Of a stretch of DNA of 64,000 nucleotides, positions 54,201-60,200 are shown piece by piece. Source of the stretch: an uncultured Bacteroidales bacterium (GTDB taxonomy: Bacteria > Bacteroidota > Bacteroidia > Bacteroidales > Marinilabiliaceae); contig CALAUL010000070.1 of NCBI GenBank assembly GCA_937892255.1, positions 3,352 to 67,351 of the forward strand, read 5' to 3'. Each line of letters starts with the position of its first letter. Positions within the stretch are counted from its first letter, which is position 1. The notes under the pieces are model-generated. The model saw only the letters and a program-made list of their open reading frames with translations. It was not told the DNA's origin and searched no databases. The position numbers were made by a program, and so were the translations under genes.

Positions 54201-57200
54201 TGTCGGGAGACGGATCAGCGGCTATCGTTGTTGATGTTGATGATGCAATGTCGAACATCAGCGGAGTCATCAAAGTACGCGGTGTTAATGACTGTGGCGT
54301 CGGAGAATGGTCTGCCGCTAATCCGGTAAGAGTCAACCCTCTTCCGTTGGGAGTCTCAGCCGGTACGGATATGAATGTTTGTTCAACAGTGACAACGATA
54401 ACAGGTACATGGGACGAAGCAACGTCAACAGGCTTGTGGGAAGTTGTTCGTGGAGGTGTGACGCTCAGTCAATCTGCAGACCCAACAGCGAAGTCTATTG
54501 CTCTTGAAAACCTCTCTCAGGGCGATAACATACTCCGTCTCACAGTGACAACAACAGAAGGTTGTGTCGTTACAGATGAAGTGACTATCAGAAACAACCA
54601 ACTCAACGTGACAGCTCGTCCAATACAGACGCTAATCTGTGATGGCAAGACAGAACTACAAGGCACAAGATTGCCGGATAATTGTACAGGTCTCTGGACC
54701 GTTGAGAGTGGCTCTGGAGAGTTCGTCAATGCTCATGAGAATAGGACAGAGATATTCAACCTCGTACAAGGAGAGACAGTTGTGAAGTGGACTATAACAC
54801 AATATGGCTGTGAGTCAAGTGCAGAAGTGACGCTCAACAACACAATGCCGGACGCTCCCGTTGTTACTATCAACGACCAAACAGTGGTTAATGAAACGCT
54901 TGTAGACGCAACGACAGGCCTTTACCGTTATGTGGTTTGTGGAACAGACGTCAAACTGGAAGGTAACGCTGTTACAACATTCGGACAGACAGGCGTCTGG
55001 GAACGAGTGACGGGTGGAGGAGACATCGACCATACAGAGAATGTCTTTGTACAGAATGTCACAGGATTGACTTTTGGAGACAATATCTTCCGTTATACAA
55101 TATCTAATGGTAGCTGTTCGCGCAGTATCATGGTCAACATCTTCAACGCACAGCTCAATGTGAAGACAATGAACGATGTGGCAACATGTGAAGATGAGGT
55201 TTATATAACAGCCTCAGAATTACAGCCGGGACAAATAGGACATTGGGAGGTTGTTGCACCATCACGTGCTACATTCGACAATGCATGGAAGTCCGCGACT
55301 AAGGTTACCAACATGAGCCGTGGAGCCGTGAAGATGTTGTGGATAGTGAATAACGAAGGCTGTTTGAGCCACGACACACTTACTATCACCAACAATGCCG
55401 TGACACAAGCTACAACACAAGCTCCACTTACTGTTTGTGATGGCGAGACATCATTCACCGGCAATGCTATAAACAGCGAGTTTGAGACAGGACAGTGGAT
55501 TCGTATCTCTGGATATGCAGAGTTGGAAGACGAAAACGATCCTAACACTGTAGCACGTAACTTCGACAGAGGAAAGAATGTCTTCCGTTGGACAATAAGT
55601 TCTAAGAGCGGAGGTTGTACAAGCTATGCAGATCAGATAGTTTATAACAACGCAATAGACGTCAATGCAGGTCTTGATACAGCAGTATGTACGTCATACA
55701 CTACGATACGAGCTATCACACCGAGAGTAAATGGCGAATGGTCTGTTGGTGCAGTAGGTACAGCTACGATAGAGAACGTAGAGTCAGCAACGACGAATGT
55801 CGGTGGTTTGAGTTATGGCGAGAATCATCTTGTATGGACGGTATCGCAGAACGGCTGTTCTTCGTCAGACACGGTTAAGATTATCAACAACGCACCTCGT
55901 TTCGTTGACGAATATGTTGTTAATCCGGGCGGAGATAATATCAATGCCGGAGCAACTCCGAGCGTGACACTCAATGCAACAGCAGTAGTGCCTGGTTATG
56001 GCGAAGGAACATGGATACTTGGTACAGGAGGTGGAGACATAGCTCCGGACCAGATACACAATCCTAATGCAGTTGTCACAAACCTTGTAAACGGAACAAG
56101 CACATTTAAGTGGCGAGTAGAAAATAAAGGTTGTGTCGTTGAAGACGAAGTAGAGATTACCTATGGTAATATTACAGCGGCAGAGGCGGGTATTCATGTC
56201 TATGACCTCTGTGGCGATACATATTCGTTGTCAGCAAACGGACCATTCAATGGTATCGGACAATGGAGTGTTATCTACGGTAGTGGACAGTTTGACGACG
56301 TAAGCAATCCAAAGACAAAGGTTCGCGGATTGCAGAAAGGACGTAACACTCTCCAATGGAAGATAACATACAACTCAGACGTGTCAGTCGACACTATTCA
56401 GATTTGGAATATGTCAGTTACAGATGCGTATGCCGGAACAGACCGCACAATCTGTACATATGACTACGAGCTACAAGGTAATGCACCAAAGGAGGATAAA
56501 CTCATTATTCATAAGATGGAAGGAGGAGTGTCTTCAACTATTGAAGTGCTTTACTTGCAAGAATGGGAACTTATATCGGGTGGATGTGAATTTGACTATC
56601 CGGCAAACTTCAGTGGCGATAAGTCAAAGATTCAGCCTAAGAACATTCAAAATGCGAAAGCTGTAAACTTGAAGCAAGGATACAACAAGTTGGTATACAA
56701 AATGTACAACGTCATAGATGATCGTAAACTCTGTTTCAGTGCCGATACCGTAGTTATCCAAAATGACAAGGCAGATGAGGCATACGCTTGTGGATTGAAC
56801 AACGAGTGTGATACCATCTATACATGTACAGGTGCGGCACGTCTATATCCAAACTCACCTACTTACGGTGAAGGAGGCTGGCGAGTAGCAAGCGGAGGTT
56901 CGGGTAACTTCAACGACAACGACGTCTACAACCTTGGTCAAGGAGCAAATTCACTCATTTGGGAGATTGTGACAGAGACAGGAGGTCAGTGTAACTCTGC
57001 TGACACGGTAGTCGTTGTCAATAATACACCTACACCGGCAGATGCAGGACCAGATGATCCACTCGCTGTCTGCGGCTCTACAAGTACACTCTCAGGTAAC
57101 AAGCCTATGTACTTCACTCGTGCATACTGGGAACTTATCGAAGGTGGAGGTCAGTTTATAGACCCTGCGACAGGTGACACTGTAAGTCGTGTGGAACTTC

Positions 57201-60200
57201 GTCATAATGACGGAACGGAGAACCAAACAGTGAAAGTAGTAAACCTCGCCTTTGGCAACAACCGCTTCCGTTGGGTAGTAGAAAATGAAGGCTGTCAGTC
57301 ATCAGACGAGACGATTCTTAACAATATCTTCATAAAGGCCGAGGCAGGCGATGTATCACCGTTGTGTGTTGACTCGGTACGACTTACAGCCAACAATCCG
57401 GCTCCGGGCGTAGGCATGTGGTCTATCATGGGTGGCAACGGCAGAGGCTCGTTCGAAGACCCGACAGACCCACACACTATAGTACGAAACCTCGGAAATG
57501 GATACAATAAATTGTTGTGGACCGTCAACTATCTTGAATGCCCATCGGTTGATACCGTGGTGGTCCTTAATAACAGTGCAACAGAAGCTCAGATATCGGG
57601 CGGACCACAAAGTCTGTGTGATGTCAACTCAACGATACTTACTGCGGCACCACTTGTGGCAAGTGAAGACTCTTCATGGTATGAATATGGCTATTGGGAG
57701 ATAGCTGAGGGCGGAGGTATATTCCTCAACGATTCAAGCAACACTACGATTGTTAAGGATATACCATTCAACAAAGACGGAAACCGTTATCGTTGGACTA
57801 TCATACGCTATCATAAGGAGTCTAACTTTAAGTGTATCTCTCGTGACGATGTCTTGGTAGAGTACAACAAGGTTGAAGCCTATGCAGGCGAAGACCAAGC
57901 GTTGTGTGCAGACAAAATAGTCCTTGCAGCTCATAGTGCCGGCATCGGAACAGGACGTTGGTCAATAGCGGGAGCCGCTTCGTCGGGAACGTTCGCAGAT
58001 GAGACAGATCCGACAACGGAGATTACCGGACTCGGACGAGGAGAGAACATCTTACGTTGGACAACTTCTTATAAGGGTTGTGAGGACTATGACGAAGTCT
58101 CTATTATCAACGGTTTGCCATCGTCTCCTTATGCGGGACAGCCTCAAGAGTCATGTTATGATGAAGTCGTGCTCGAAGCACATCCCGTAGAAGATGGCGA
58201 GATAGGAACTTGGTCTACAATAGCAGGCGCAAACCTTTGGACTGAGGATAATATACACGACCCTCATGCGAATATTACGACAGATAAGGGCGACAACACA
58301 TTCCGTTGGACTATAACAAAAGAGACACCAATATACCGAGGCGTTGATGAAAACGGAAACCCGTTCTATGACCCATTGAAGTGTTCTCTCTCTGATGATG
58401 TGCTTATTCAGAATCAACGTCCGTCAGAACCATTCGCAGGTCTTGACCAAGCTATATGTTCTAACTCGTATGAGTTGAAGGCTGTTACGCCGTCATTCGG
58501 ACAAGGCTTGTGGACAATAGAAGAGGGAGGCGGAAAGATCGTCGATCCTAATAGTCCGGAGACAATGGTTACCAACCTTGCATATGGAAGGACACGATTT
58601 AAGTGGACATTGACAGTCGACAACAACTGTCCAATCTTTAAGGAAGTGGTTATCATCAATGGTTCGCCCTCGGATGCCGATGCCGGTCCGGATACTGAGG
58701 ATTGTAGTTCAGAATCTGTTCTTGATGCGAATATACCTTCTGTCGGAGAAGGAATGTGGTCTATCCTTTCAGGTGCCGAAGGGACATTGGAAGACCCATT
58801 GAATCCGAAGACAGCCGTTAAAAACCTTATCTTCGGTGAAAACAAATTCCTTTGGGTTATCACCAACACTACATTGGGTCTTGATGGCAATACATTCCAA
58901 TGTACGTCAAAAGATACCGTGAGTGTATGGAATATGATACCGGATCAGGCAGATGCAGCAGATGACCAGATAAAGTGTAAAGACTATACTGTGATGAATG
59001 CAAATCGTCCGACTGTCGGTCATGGTTATTGGCGACTCCTTCAGGGTGCCGGCGAGTTCAAGGACTCAACAGATGCTAAGACTTCTGTGACAGGCCTTGG
59101 CTATGGAGAGAACATCTTCCGCTGGACAATATCATTTGGCGAGTGCGTGACAGAAGACGATGTAGTGGTATATAGCCAAAAAGCAGAACCTTATGCAGGA
59201 GAGAACGATATAACATATACCGACTCGTACCGACTCAACGCAGGCAATCCAGGACGTCTGCCGGGCTATTGGCAGCATCTGGGTTCATCGAAAGAGATAG
59301 CGTTTGAAGATTCTTCAGACTATCACACTACAGTGACTGGATTAGCACGAGGAGTGAACACATTCCGATGGGTAATAGATGTCGATGAATGTCATACATT
59401 CGACGAGGTGTCTATCGTATATAAGGTAGTTCCGGCATCCAGATTTACGGCCGATACATTGCAGGGTTGTTCTCCTCTTACTGTTCGCTTCTCAGACGAA
59501 TCAATAGAAGCTAAGCAGTATAAGTGGGACTTCGGCGATGGCACAACATCTAACATACGAAACCCAATGCATACGTTCAGCTTGCCAGGCAACTACGAAG
59601 TGACACTTACAGTGCCGGGACCTGACGGAAAAGACTCTAAGTACTCACAGTTCGTCAGAGTCTATGGACATCCGATAGCAAGTTTCGACGCTGCACCGCA
59701 GTTGGTATACATGCCAGACGATAAGGTTTACTTCGTCAACCATTCTGATGGCGCAAGCGAGTACGAATGGTCATTTGGCGATGGTGGTTACTCAGACGAA
59801 AAGAACCCATCGTACTTGTATAGTGGAGAAGGTCTATATACTGTAACACTCCGAGTATGGAATGAATACGGTTGTGACGCTGACACTACGAAGGAGAGCT
59901 TTATTGAGGCTCGCAGAGGTGGATTCATAGTATTCCCGAATACGTTTGCACCTCGAGATGAGTTGAATGGCAATGTTAGCATCTTCGGTGTTAATGCAAC
60001 GTTCCGACCAGTATATCAAGATGTAACATCGTTCCACATGCAGATATTCAACCGTTGGGGTCAGTTAGTCTTTGAGACAGATGATATCAACGAGGGTTGG
60101 GACGGACGCTTCAATGGTGATATAGCACCGGAAGGGGTCTATGTTTGGATTGCTAAGGGCCGATTTGTCAGTGGCAAGGAGTACAACAAGTCAGGTCAAG

